Shown one piece after another: positions 42,938-54,260 of a stretch of DNA of 64,000 nt. This DNA is from Apoda limacodes (taxonomy: Eukaryota; Arthropoda; Insecta; Lepidoptera; Limacodidae), in contig OX291562.1 of NCBI GenBank assembly GCA_946406115.1, forward strand, positions 12,244,001 through 12,308,000, given 5' to 3'. The notes under the pieces are model-generated. The model made no database searches and was not told the DNA's origin. It saw only the letters and a program-made list of their open reading frames with translations. The position numbers and the translations under genes are program-made. How positions within the stretch are numbered: the stretch's first letter is position 1; every line of letters begins with the position of its first letter.

Positions 42938-43362
42938 GGTTCCGTACCCGAAGGGCAACCCTATTACTAAGGCTCCGCCGTCCGCCCGTCTGTCATCAGG
43001 CTGTATCTCATGAACCGTGATAGTTAGACAGTTGAAATTTTTACAGATGATGTATATTGCCGCTATAACAACAAATAATAAAAAACAGAATAAAATAAAT
43101 ATATAAGGGGGCTCCCATACAACAAACGTTATTTTTTTGCTCGATTTTGCTCGAAATTGATTACGGCAACAGGTAGACGCTTAAATATTCACAAAATATT
43201 TAGTTATATAGTCACTATAAAAATAAATAATTCAATTGAAAAAAAAAACAATTTAAGGGGGCTCCCATACTACAAACGTGATTTTTTTTTTGCCATTTTT
43301 ATAGATAATGGTACGGAACCCTTCGTCCACGAGTCCGACTCGCACTTGGCCGATTTTTTGGT
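42938..43362 (-). mobile_element. MINE-type repeat, full length, long subfamily
   Basis: Both ends are present: agggttccgtacccgaaggg on the left and cccttcgtccacgagtccga, ctcgcacttggccgattttt on the right. It includes the GTCY tract ccgtccgcccgtctgtcatc and aggctgtatctcatgaaccg. The segment gggggctcccatacaacaaa / gggggctcccatactacaaa occurs twice, showing an internal duplication of about 140 bp. Confidence 0.9.
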
Positions 43363-43639
43363 ATATATTTTTTTTAGTTTATTTTTACATAGATTTAGTA
43401 AATTTATAGGTAGTAATTGATTCATTGCTATAAGAAATCTCAAATAAGTCATTTTGTCCTAGTATATAGTATATTATTTATCTATCGCCAAATTTTATTT
43501 GTGGTCACCGACCCGTCTACCCATATGTGGACTAAGCAAAACCCAATATTGTAAAAGACGTGCCATGTAAGAGGCTTATGTCTAGTGGACCAATATAACT
43601 TAATATGCTGATAAAATATAATCTATATTTCATTATAAT

Positions 43640-43800
43640 TGTTAAGTCCCTATTTAATTATTTTTTAAGGGCCTGTATCGTATTTAATGAATTTTAAGTT
43701 AAGTAAGTTTTAAGTCCATATTAAGTTTATTTTAAGTCCCCATTTTAATGATTTTTTAGTCGCTATTTAGTGAATTTTATTTAAAATCGTATTATGTTAT
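43640..43800. repeat. degenerate tandem TTTTAAGTCCCTATTTAATGA repeat
   Basis: The words gttaagtccctatttaatta, gttttaagtccatattaagt, ttttaagtccccattttaat and tagtcgctatttagtgaatt follow each other at roughly 30-45 bp spacing. The period is irregular. It sits just left of a MINE remnant (gagggtccgtagtcaaataa). Confidence 0.5.
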
Positions 43801-44269
43801 TATACTTATGAGGGTCCGTAGTCAAATAAGGAACCCACCCCTAAAGTTTTTCATGCCACAATCATTTTATAATAGTTTTAACTTTCTGAACTACTGACTG
43901 AATCGACATAGGCAGGGGTTGTTTTTAGGAAACCCCTGGAATCCCAAGTAGGCTAAATACTTTTATTTTAACTAAACAACAAAAGTTATATGCTCAGTTT
44001 TTTCTCAGTACAATAATATTATTTAAGTTTATATTTACAGTCTTCACAAATTTATATGAAAATAAATGAAAATGTGCTTTCGCTATGAATCAGTCAATGC
44101 TATTGTGCGCAGAGCGCCCGTATTTTCTTCTCCTGTTGTGGGAAATCAGGGCAGAGCCTAATTACTAATGCTTTACCCCATCAAATTACTAAGCGAAGGT
44201 TATGCTTGTTAAGTTCCCATTTTAAATTCTTGAAAATTTGGGTTCTTTTCATGATCCTTTTTCCTGACT

Positions 44270-44765
44270 TCCGCGCGATCAAGCTCACCAGGGTCCTACT
44301 CCCTCCAGATAGCGTTCTGTGCGCGACCTGACCAGCGGCAGAAGTAATAGGGCGTATGAGTTCCCGAGGGTAGGCCTTTCCATCGTGTGGCCGTGCATAG
44401 TGCTTTTGATTGGCACACCCTTAGTCTATTCTTCTGTTTCTCTGAAGTCATGCCAACCCTAGCTGGTGCAGTATGTGTGATGAGGGGTGTAATATACGTC
44501 TTATAGACCCTATCTTCGTGCGGAGTGGCATCTCAGAGCGGAGCCCGGGGCGGAGAATCGCCTGGTCTGCCTTGTTCATATTGGTGACCTGGGTGATGTG
44601 TGCCACCATGGAGAGCCTACGATCACTCCAAAATATTTCGCTGTGGAGCTCCAGTCAACAAGCTCACCCAAGAGTTGAAGCCGGGATGGATAGTTCCTCG
44701 TGTTGCGGAGTTGCGTTTTATCTACATTCAGCAACTCCATTTGGATTTTCCATTTGGAAAGCCAG
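44270..44765 (-). pseudogene. LINE reverse transcriptase fragment (family D)
   Basis: Minus-strand frames read NWLSKWKIQM, DKTQ, LQLLGELVDWSSTAKYFGVI (thumb-like motif corresponding to the usual VKYLGV segment), then in a shifted frame MVAHITQVTNMNKADQAIL, LRSEMPLRTK, and IGSIRRILHP. Motif spacing fits the region downstream of the YADD box in I/R1/Jockey-type RTs. Several frameshifts. The end near 44765 joins a TTATTGGGAACAGTC-family unit. Clade assignment is uncertain. Confidence 0.65.
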
Positions 44766-45008
44766 TTTCGGGAGGTAAACAAACTTTCATACATTTTTTT
44801 CTCGAATTTCAGAGTTCAAATCACACGATACTGTTCTCAATAAGGTCCCTGGCAGCCCATTGCGAAAAGTTTGCAGCACTCGGGTCTCGCGTTTTTTGGG
44901 GAGAAAATGTATAGAAACAAGTACATCTTGCTTCTTGAGACCTAGTTTTCACGTCTCAAAATGCAATATGTACTTCTATACTACAGACTGTTTGCAATAA
45001 GCTCTCAG
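44766..45008. repeat. TTATTGGGAACAGTC-family unit, copy 4 (two joined)
   Basis: ttcgggaggtaaacaaactt, catacatttttttctcgaat, acgatactgttctcaataag gtccctgg, then a second, diverged unit with ggggagaaaatgtatagaaa, ctgtttgcaataagctctca. Immediately follows the LINE fragment. Confidence 0.65.
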
Positions 45009-46802
45009 ATCCGTCAGTATCTCTGTTCTCATTACTCCATTCGTTACGTGGTCGCTATTCATGAGTTCCCATTGCTTCCTCTATGATTTACAGTCTTGAT
45101 ATATGTATTAAGTAAAGATATGGCCAATTGAACGTTTAAGAGTTACATTTTTCATAGTAGGAAAAATAGTGCCATCTGTTTTCTCCTTTAAAAACTACGT
45201 GAAACATAGTGAACTCGCGGACATACTGCATAATTTTCTTGGTTTGTAATTTGTAAGCATACCTACCACGCAGTATATTTTAACACCGTCAGAACAAAAA
45301 AAAGCTACGTCCATGAGACGACGCTGTTGGCCCGGTACTCACGAAGTAGGTAATATATGTAAATGTCTATGTTAACAGTTCATCGAGCTGCATGATAAAA
45401 AACATTTTTTTTATACAATATTATATTTATTAGAATTATGGTACAGGACTATAGAATTATCAAAATAAATCAAAAACAAAAAAAAAATATAATTTTACGC
45501 ATTGACTTTTTTTCAATCAATATTTGTGACAATTTGCGGAACCTAAATTAAATCTTATTACTGTTTGTATATTTTTCTCAAAATCAAAAATATATATCAA
45601 GCGAAGGTACCTCTATCTATATATATCTTAAAGTTTTTTTTCTAGCTACATCGGAAATAGTTATACTCGGTCATCATAAATTTACACATATTAGTGCAGA
45701 GTTGGTACTTTATGGTGAAAGTTACTTCATTATAATTATGAAACCGATACCTGATAAATTGAAAAAATCCAAAAACTAAAAGTTTATTTTTGGAAAAACC
45801 AAATTATAAGACCATACATTTTCCATAGAGTAAAAGACACCTTCCGCGCCATCTTTTTACCATAGACGTTGCAAAGATATAATATACCCACGCAGTCAAC
45901 TATGTATGTATAGCATAGCCATCCAGAGTTTACTGGGCTAAAAGTTGAACGAACCTAGGAAGCTGCGTCTCGTTGCTCTTAGCTCACACATACACATACA
46001 AATACAAACAAACACACACTTACAAATACACGTACTTTGTATTTACAAAGAAACAAATATGGACAAGACACACACTTAAGCAAACGAAGCGTGAGAAATG
46101 TTGATAACTCAGTTGCGTTAGTGAGCAGCCAAGCAGTCATCACTTCCGAGTTTGAATCTGGCAGCAAAACAACTTCATTCTAAATTCAAAATATTTTTTT
46201 TTATAATAAACTAGGTATGTATACGACATTCTTATGTCTCATAAAAAAATATAATCAATGACTTACTGTACAAATCATTTTCGTTGCCTATTTTTATAAC
46301 GGTATATATCCTATAGGTATATTATATACAATAAAAAATCAATATTTTATAATATGTTTCATCACAGAAAGAGATAGCATGAATTAAATATAACTTATTT
46401 CAATAGTGTGAGTATATGCGTAGGCAGACGATACGTAGATCTTGGTAGACGTAGTTAAAATACTCGTAATACTGGATGGACTTCTTCGACTTATATAAAC
46501 CTGGTACCACGATTCTTGTTTGCGCATACATTTTAGTACAAGTTTTTTTTTTTCATTCTTTTTAAAATATCCAACCGGCTCGACAAGACTGTTTCTTTAA
46601 ATACCTTTGCATTTCCGCATACGGAAAATAAAAAGGGTCATTCGCGCCTAAAAATATTTCGTTAATTTTTTTTTCTTTTATGCGAAGATAAAATGTAAAA
46701 AGAAATTTATTGAATGTGTTTAACATGAAATCAAATAAACCCCCTTTCTCTCCCAGTTACTCAAAAATCAGTAAGTTGAGATGAAAGCGCTAAGTTACAT
46801 AT
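45009..46802. other. intergenic DNA, mostly featureless
   Basis: One 24-bp stretch at 45926-45949 (beginning gagtttactgggctaaaagt) is shared exactly with 56891-56914. No ORF with domain content. Confidence 0.5.
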
Positions 46803-46875
46803 TAAGGTGGCAAACAAGGTGGTGGTAAGCGGTCACGGCAGCCTATGACGCTTGCAACATGTATGGTATTTGCTG
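46803..46875 (-). mobile_element. Jockey family A 3' UTR scrap, copy 7
   Basis: aaggtggcaaacaaggtggt, ggtaagcggtcacggcagcc, tatgacgcttgcaacatgta: the 3' UTR only, minus strand. Confidence 0.8.
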
Positions 46876-47004
46876 CCTCCACTATAACATTTTATGAAAA
46901 ACAAATGCTGCACCAGGTGTTTCGGAGCGTTTGATGTATCGTAAATATATAAGAAGTTTGGCAGTTAGGTAATATTCAGAATTTGCAAGCTAGGCAATTT
47001 TAAT

Positions 47005-47640
47005 CTTCCGTACCCAAAGGCTGCCAACAGAGCCGTATTACTCCTACGTTGTCTGTCTGTCTGGCTGTCTGTCTGTCTCTAACTTTTCGACAGAAGTAGG
47101 CCTAAAATTTTCACAGAATATGTGTTACTAGCTTCTGCCAGCGGCTTCGCCGGCGCTTAATTTCGTTATCGGCGTAGGTTCTTACGGTAGCTCCTCAATT
47201 ATAGAAAAAAAAAACAAACTATCAAATATTTGCTCCTTAATGGCATAATACATGCGTGTCTGTGGAACCATTGCAATACCCAACCCAATCTGTCAAGCCG
47301 TTTAAAAGTTATGTTAAAAAGATAAGTACGGAAGGACAATTCTTACTACCCGTTGTCCTATTACCCATTTGCCCGTAGGAATGAAGGATTTTTCCGCGGT
47401 AAAAAGTAGCCTATGTTTATCAGGGATAATGTTGGCTTCTAATGGTAAAATAATTTTTCAAATCGGTCCAGTAGTTTCGGAGCGTATTCAATACAAACAT
47501 ACTTGCATACAAATCTTTCCTCTTTATAATATTAGTATAGATAAAGACGGATTATCTAACAAATAATAAAAAGTTAAAATTTAAGGGGGGTCCACATACA
47601 AGAAACACGTTTTCGTTGTTTTTGCTCTATCGTAAAAACA
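47005..47640 (-). mobile_element. MINE-type repeat split by a retroposon
   Basis: Left part ttccgtacccaaaggctgcc, gttgtctgtctgtctggctg, tctgtctgtct, then aaaattttcacagaatatgt; right part caaataataaaaagttaaaa, aaggggggtccacatacaag, aaacacgttttcgttgtttt. The break lies at 47129-47535, occupied by another repeat. Confidence 0.75.
47129..47535 (+). mobile_element. retroposon nested in a MINE
   Basis: It begins gcttctgccagcggcttcgc and includes ggttcttacggtagctcctc, aaaaagtagcctatgtttat and ggtccagtagtttcggagcg. It ends caaatctttcctctttataa, tattagtatagata. This is the sense version of the family at 31052-31312 and 28262-28410. An open 65-codon frame inside is a by-product. Confidence 0.8.
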
Positions 47641-47770
47641 GTAATACATTCATGCTTGCAGACACGAAATAATTTATAACCTTTTTTATTAAATTTGATT
47701 GAGAATTGGAAGAGGAAAGTGGGGAATACGATTACAAACAAAGTGACACGTAATTTTTATATATAAAGAT

Positions 47771-47812
47771 GTATATATATATATATATATACATATATTA
47801 TAATATATATTA
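47771..47812. repeat. (AT)n-rich microsatellite
   Basis: Runs of ta/at with cat and ataat interruptions; simple sequence. Confidence 0.9.
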
Positions 47813-47879
47813 TCCATGGTTCTCTGACTGTGACGATCAACCGGGGTGAACGACTGGCAATGCAAATATGTACGGAACC

Positions 47880-47960
47880 CGTCTTACTGCCAATTAATGC
47901 ACGCTCAGTGCCGGTTCGACTCCTCGCCCGGGAATACTACCGGTAACACATAATTTTTGT
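47880..47960 (+). repeat. possible tRNA-derived SINE fragment
   Basis: gccggttcgactcctcgccc resembles an internal B box and its stem. It is preceded by acgcgctcagt-like sequence, but no full A box or family body is evident. Confidence 0.3.
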
Positions 47961-48084
47961 AACAAAGTTACAGACAATCAGACGGTTAAAGGAAGCTTAA
48001 ATTCAAATTCAACAAAGAACTATTTAGAACAAGTTAATCTCCCGCGTAGATACTCACATGTGTGAATCTCAAAGTGGCATTAAA

Positions 48085-48290
48085 ATTGGTGATGTCTGCC
48101 TCGCGTCCTGAGTGGCCTAGGTTCGAGCCCGACGGTGGCGTGTACCAATAAAAATTTTCCCTAATTCCTCGAGTGCATTGTTTCACGGTGAAAGTCCTAT
48201 GCAAAGTCCACAATCCGCACTGAGCCCGCGTCAGGGACTATGCCCAGAGAATGGCCCCCCAAGTAGCATTTTATGCTCTTTAAAAGGTTC
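48085..48290 (+). repeat. SINE-like repeat with B box and ATCCGCACTGAGCCCGCG block
   Basis: gtcctgagtggcctaggttc and gagcccgacggtggcg form a B-box-like segment. tgtttcacggtgaaagtcct and caatccgcactgagcccgcg / tcagggactatgcccagag follow, landmarks of a lepidopteran SINE. Diverged. Confidence 0.6.
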
Positions 48291-51263
48291 ACATTTAGTT
48301 CACCGGTAAACTTAAAGCATTTATATACTCTTATATTAGTTCACCCGTGATGCATTAGCTGTATTAATGCGAGAAATACACTCAAAGCTTGTTATGGTCG
48401 GTATAGGAGTGTAATGTTGGCTTAACATACGACTCTATGTGTTATAATTCGATAACAATACTCTTCTAGTCAGCTTGCATTTCATAATCTGATTTAAAGC
48501 ATTTTAGTAGGGTAAATATATGCTAATAGCTGTTTAATGGTGTACATGCGCGATATTATATTGCTGTCATTTTAATAGAGCCTATGTGAAAATCTATGAA
48601 GCTATAAGCTGTTATGTTTACCGCTTTTAGAGCGTTATACAGTTAATTGCTGTAAGTTGTTCTTGTTTCTAACATATTAATCAGCTTTTTTTTCTATTCT
48701 GTACACAAGCATTTATATAGTTCACATGTACACTCTACTCTGTTACACGTATCAACAGTGATATTTAGCAACACATACAGCGGTTTATTTGTCCACAAGA
48801 ACTACTATTTCGTGCTTTAAACTGAATGATTAGGTATTAGGTAATAATTAAAAACTAGCTTTGTTCAACAATTAGCAAAATAATAAAAATCTTGGAAACC
48901 GAGAGCGAGAACCGGTGGAATCTGAAGAAAAATCACAAAATCAAAATCATTATTACGTAGTTAAAATAAACTACGGAGCAGTTAATCACAATACGATTTC
49001 ATTTAGGGGTATCAAAATAAAAAACAATTATCGTTTTAGAACCCAAAGAGATCAAATGTAAGTTAGTGTGCATTGAAAACGAAGAATTCAAATATTTCAT
49101 ACCTTTGTAACACACATACCTTGTCATACACATTATGAATAAAAATACAAATTTTATGCGTCCTTGATGGTTATATTATAATTCACACAATAATAGGAGA
49201 AACATATTTGTACTTTTTCATAATTTTACATTTTTTTACCTAAATTATTTTTTTGGCAAGTGCACAATAACATTCATGCAATGTTTTGGGAAACGGGTGG
49301 TCTTTAGGTAGATTAAGGGTGCTTTTGTGAGAAATTATTACAGTTGGGGCTGAATAATTAGTCACTTGATCCTCCCTATTACACTCTTGTTGTTTGTTGA
49401 TCACATGGATTCCCAAATACAGTCGGTTCTCAGCTTTAAGTACACTGTTACCTTTTACACTGCTATTTAAATGCTGTTATTTTGCTACTGTGCAGCTATT
49501 GTGAACTTAAGGCTGTAAAATTTGTGCCCAAATCTGTCGTATAAGGGCCGTATAGATTACTCTACAGCTCTCATACAGTCGACTTTTATAGCTTGTAGAG
49601 TATATGTAAACCATTAGATGTTTTTTAAAGAGCCCCGTGTGGTTCTTGGGCCAGATCACCCTTGTCAATGGGTGATGGTAGGCCGAGCCTAAACAGTTAA
49701 GATGACTGAAGGCTCGTGAGGAACACAAAGAATACCATAAACTGTGGCTTCAAATGAGATTATTATTGCGTCATTAATTTTTTTAATTCGCTGTTTACTG
49801 TCGCTGTTTTGATCTTTAGATATCTTGAAAACGAAAAAAAGTATGGGATCAACGATGTGATTTTTCTGTGAAATATAATAAGACATTGTTATGTACTTAT
49901 GTTTTAGATTTCATGTTTTGACGTGACAACGTCTTATAAATTGGTTTGCCGGGTGACACTTCAAGAAACTGCGTTACGCTCCGCTCACGTTATGCGCTCA
50001 CAATGAGAGCGAGTGAGAGGCACGCGCCCGCCTAAGAGCGAGAGAGACAGACATAAAATCATTGTCACGTAAAACTTTCGCCCGTATACCGACTTTACAG
50101 GCAACCAGTTTTTTGGAGTCGGTAATTTCGAAAACAAGTAGGAAAGTTTTTTTTTTTTGGCAACTTTTTTTGAATAAAGAGTACAGATTCCCAGAAATAG
50201 CAGATTGTATTATGAGTTAGCAAATAAGCATTTTTACGATGAAGGCGCAATTTTGAATCTGAGAGTAGTGAGGGATTCCAAATTCATCGCCCGAGCTGAA
50301 AATATTAGTGACTGAGTGATAAACTTTACTTTTTATTCCCCTATATGAAAAAAGAAATAAAAGGCGCTATTAGACACAAATCATTAAAAAAATATTTAAA
50401 AAAGTATAATCAATCAAACATTTAAAAATTAAAATTTCCATTGGCAAATATAATAACAAGCCAATAAAATAAGCTACACAAGGTAATTTAAAAGAACATG
50501 AGACTCTACTGAGAACCTAAGGTTTCATCTATGTGAAAATAAGTTATGTCAGATCGCTCTGGGATCTTGTAATAATGACAATAGTCATCAATAACAAACA
50601 CAAAAAAAAGATTTTTCTTGACTTGTGTACTAATAAAACTTCAAATGGTTTAAAATCCTACTGGTAGACTTTAATGCCCTTTGTGTACTAACTAACTTGT
50701 AACGTTTTTTCGACGTTTAAATTCATGAAATGGTAATGAGAGACCATGACCACCGAATATGTAACAATTGTATTAGGAGAGCATAGCTTGAAACTAGTTA
50801 TCTATGACTTCCACTCGTTCAGCCAGAGCTAACGTCATAAATCCAAATCAAACAGACAGGGCTAAAGGGCAATGGCCAACTGCCACATTGTAAATAATTG
50901 CTACCACGCACGCCAGAGAGTTTCATAAAGCGAAAACTCATGCTTCGCTTTCTTTTTGCATCTCACATGTAATTGCCTCTCTTTGTGTGCGAAATCGGAT
51001 AAATGATTTCAAAAAAAGGCAGAAATTCCTAACTCTATGCGTATTACATATATTAAATTGTAAAGCAAATTAATGTTAGAATTTTCTCTTTAATATGTAA
51101 TTGCATGGATTGCTGCTATTCATATATTTCTCATAATTCGTATCGTATAATTATCCTACTAATTTTTTTCAGGGTTCCAGAGTTCTGTACCCAAAATCAT
51201 AAAACGTCATACAATACATTTGTCAACATAAAGTAGCTAGGCATGCTTTTATGTATATATTAC

Positions 51264-51268
<5 letters not shown>
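48291..51268. other. mostly featureless intergenic DNA
   Basis: No domain-bearing ORF. A GC-rich patch at 49961-50060 (agcgagtgagaggcacgcgc, cgcctaagagcgagagagac) stands out. Possible weak inverted ends gctctttaaaagg (about 48298) and ttttttaaagagccc (about 49620) are discussed in the findings. Otherwise nothing recognised. Confidence 0.45.

Positions 51269-51303
<35 letters not shown>
51269..51303. repeat. (AT)n microsatellite
   Basis: An uninterrupted at-dinucleotide run of about 35 bp. Confidence 0.95.
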
Positions 51304-51305
<2 letters not shown>

Positions 51306-52286
51306 GTATCACAGCAAAGCAGCCTTATCCTTCCTTTTTATACTTCGAATATGGTCCGAAGGAATAACAATGAATACGTTCCTAAATATTATATTAAGAT
51401 AATTTGATTCTTTACATACATATTTATATATGTATACATACATTGCTGACTGTCTGAAAGTATCCAAATGGATACGTCAAACTTTGGTTAAGTCACAGAG
51501 TTTTTTTTTTCAAGTGTAAAATTGTACTAGATATTAATAAATTAGGAGGAGTTACTTTAAGATTTACATATAAAAGAAATGCACGCAAAGTTAAGCAACC
51601 ATAACTTGTTTCTCGTACGCAAGAACAGAATTTTTTATTCACTAAAGAGAAAATTCGTAGAAACTCCAAAATAATGGCGCCCACGTCTCAAAACGTCTAT
51701 TGTAATTTGATTGGTATTATGCAGTTTACATGTTAAAGCAAAACACGGAGGTGGTTGATGTGGAACAAAAGTCAGCGCTCCTATTTACGTTTTGATTCTT
51801 CTTCATTGAGATTTTAATACTTATTTACGTATCTTATTTATACTTCGAATTTCTTCGTTCGTGTTATATCAATAATCCAGTCCAATCAATAATCTTTTTT
51901 CCCCATGTTATCGGTTCAACGAGCGATCTAACTGCTTATTACTATTTTAGATACAGTTCAACTATTTGAGATTTTCATTGGCTACTCGTGTGGTTATTAG
52001 GTGAAGAAAAAAAAACACAGCATTGCTGAACGCTTCGACGGCAGTATGTGCCTTTGTATTGTTTGCTACGATTGAGTTGCAACGGGTCTTTTTAGCTAAT
52101 ATTTTTTGCTGCTACCTACATACTTCGATTATGTTTAAATATTTGATATCAACTCGTGATTGTAATTGTTTGTGATTGTGAAACTTTCCATGTAAGGGAA
52201 TTTTGTTAAAATTCTTATGGAAAATAAAGAATTGTGAAACCTGATTCTATGCTTAACTAGCAGGCCATCAGTAAGAGAGACACTTT
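51304..52286. other. intergenic DNA, nothing recognised
   Basis: No coding or repeat signal that I can name. Confidence 0.5.
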
Positions 52287-52378
52287 CGTCTTTAGACACT
52301 AAGGTATTTTGGACGAAATGATTTTACATAATTTCTAAACGCTCAAGATTAGCCCCTTTTTTAGTAAAATTTACCTGA
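52287..52378. repeat. unclassified repeat shared with 801-900
   Basis: cgtctttagacactaaggta, ttttggacgaaatg, acataatttctaaacgctc correspond to 801-900 in the same order. Directly followed by an RTE-like RT relic on the minus strand. Confidence 0.5.
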
Positions 52379-52384
52379 CTGGAT

Positions 52385-52740
52385 TACTTACTCTAGGTAT
52401 TTGTGCATTTGTCAACAACTTCAAGATCCTTTCCAACAACAACCGTAAACCACCATACAACAATATTGAATAATACCTTTGTTTTATCCATCTTTATTTT
52501 AAGTTTATTGAGAAACTCTGCTGAGGTCTTCGAGCATCGTGCCAATGTCTTCAATGATTCTGCCATGACCATTATATCGTCAGTAAATCGAATGCTTTTT
52601 TAATCTAGAAGCTGAAACACTGGTCCCGACGCAGTGGTAGCAGTTTTGTAGAAATAGCGTCTCCCTGTTGCACACCTTTCGTTAAACCTGCATTCAAAGC
52701 GATTCGTAATGGCCCTAGAAAACAGGTAATGGATCAGTGT
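52385..52740 (-). pseudogene. RTE-like reverse transcriptase fragment
   Basis: The minus strand reads LNAGLTKGVQQGDAISTKLL (the RQGDxISPKL-like motif of RTE-type RTs), then, in another frame, SIRFTDDIMVMAESLKTLA, where FTDD replaces the usual FADD/YADD but keeps both catalytic Asp. LNKLKIKMDKTKV follows and, in a third frame, GKDLEVVDKC. Motif order is right for the palm and thumb. Frameshifts and stops separate the blocks. A C-terminal part of a similar LINE, not contiguous, is at 26510-27270. Confidence 0.75.
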
Positions 52741-52877
52741 TGCCAAGTAATGCAATAAGTCGCCTTTGAGGCTATTTTGAAAAGTATCAGGGCGAACAAT
52801 AATTTTGATTTGCGACTGGTCGCCGCTTAGACTACTCCGGAAAAGAAAAAAGTCGATTTTTACCTAAAAGTAAACTT

Positions 52878-53640
52878 TTTTTTTTTTTATACCACTAAGG
52901 TGGCAAACAAGCCTACGGTCCGCCTGATGGTAAGGGGTCATCGTAGCCTATGGACGCTTGCAACACTAGGGGTATCACTCGCGCGTTGCCGACCCTTCAA
53001 AAATCTAATAACTTCTTTTTTGAAGAACCCCATAGTGTAGTCCTTAGAGAAAACCTTGGCAGGGAGCTCATTCCACAACATAAGCGTTTGCGGGAGGAAG
53101 TTTCTCTGAAACCGCACTGTACGCGACCATTTCGGTTCTAAAGTGTGAGAATGAATTCCCTGCCGATGGCGAGCGGTGCGATGGTAGAAAATAGCCGTGG
53201 GCATCATTTCGAACAATTCCTCAGAACACAACCCATTGTACAAGCGGTAGAACACACACAGGGAGGCAAAGTGTCTCCTCAGACTGCTCGATACCGCAAG
53301 TGAGTTTGGGATCGTCGACAATTCTCACAGCCCGTCGTTGAACCGAGTCAAAAGGGCCAAGGTGGTATCCGGGTGCACCCGCCCAGAGATGGCAGCAGTA
53401 CTCCATATGGGGCCGGACTTGCGACTTGTAAAGCAGCAACCTTTGCCCCGACGTGAAGTACTGCTTCGCTCTGTTGAGTACACCAAGTTTTTTGGACGCC
53501 AGCTTTACCTTGTCTAGCAAGTGATCTCGGAACTGAACATCGCTGGAGATGTGAACACCAAGGATCCCAATGCTCTTGGAGATGGAGAGGGGAGTGTTCT
53601 GGAATTGTGGGACTACAGTGAATGGGGTTTTCTAAACGAC
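52878..53640 (-). mobile_element. Jockey-clade LINE family A, 3' end (best copy)
   Basis: A 5'-truncated LINE with about 700 bp of ORF2 and a 3' UTR of about 60 bp. The UTR (accactaaggtggcaaacaa, gcctacggtccgcctgatgg in plus-strand orientation) ends next to a T run, that is, a poly(A) tail on the minus strand. It serves as reference for the shorter tails at 499, 11735, 23014, 24127, 37663, 39715, 46803, 57981, 62870 and 63090. Confidence 0.95.
52938..53640 (-). pseudogene. LINE ORF2 C-terminus (family A)
   Basis: Read from 53640 downward: TPFTVVPQFQNTPLSISKSI, GILGVHISSDVQFRDHLL, LASKKLGVLNRAKQYF, GQRLLLYKSQVRPHMEYCCH, LWAGAPGYHLGPFDSVQRRA, VRIVDDPKLT. After a frameshift near 53290 it continues SLRRHFASLCVFYRLYNGLC, SEELFEMMP, YHRTARHRQG, VRFQRNFLPQTLMLWNELPA, KDYTMGFFKKEVIRFLKGRQ and ends VASVHRLR at 52938. 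This is the well-known C-terminal region after the RT thumb of lepidopteran Jockey LINEs. The last 127 codons are open. It is not functional, because the RT catalytic part is absent and a frameshift is present. Confidence 0.95.
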
Positions 53641-54012
53641 ATAATGCTAAAAGTATATATCTAAAAACATACTCTATTTGCAATCATAGCCGTGAGTAGA
53701 GAGAGGTTTGTCGTCATCGTCTCAACTGGAAAACATCCTATATTCGATGCAGGCCTACCTCATGTATCTACAACACATTTAGAAAGATTTTGTGACTAGA
53801 CAAAATTTTTGGTCAAAACTTTACACCTCCAACCCGAGCAAATTCCCGGCTACGGTCTTGTCTTTAGTAATATAAAGATTGCGTTGTTATTTGTCGGATA
53901 TTCTTCTGTATGTCCAGTCCCCTGGATATTTATTTGAGGAAATTGTCGAGTTAGAATTATTATTGGGTAAAAATGTGTGCCCTTGAAATTAAGGTTTAAC
54001 AGACTACGACGT

Positions 54013-54260
54013 TTTTAGGGTTTCGTAGCCAAATCTCAAAAATGGAAATATATGATTTCGTCATGACCGTCCATCCATCTTTATGTCACAGCCTTTAAAC
54101 TCCTCGCTCTGTTTTTGCGTCGATTGTGATTTTATAGGTCTGGTCTAAGTCATGCACATTTACAATAAAATTGAGAAAAAAAATCAAGGGCTTTTTAGCT
54201 CCCATACATTGAAATTAGTGATGAAAAATCCGTTTATTAACCTGAATTTCATTTGGGATC
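54013..54260 (-). mobile_element. MINE-type fragment
   Basis: tttttagggtttcgtagcca, aatctcaaaaatggaaatat, gatttcgtcatgaccgtcca, tccatctttatgtcacagcc, then a diverged body. Same subfamily as 58712-59190. The intervening 53641-54012 shows nothing recognised. Confidence 0.7.
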
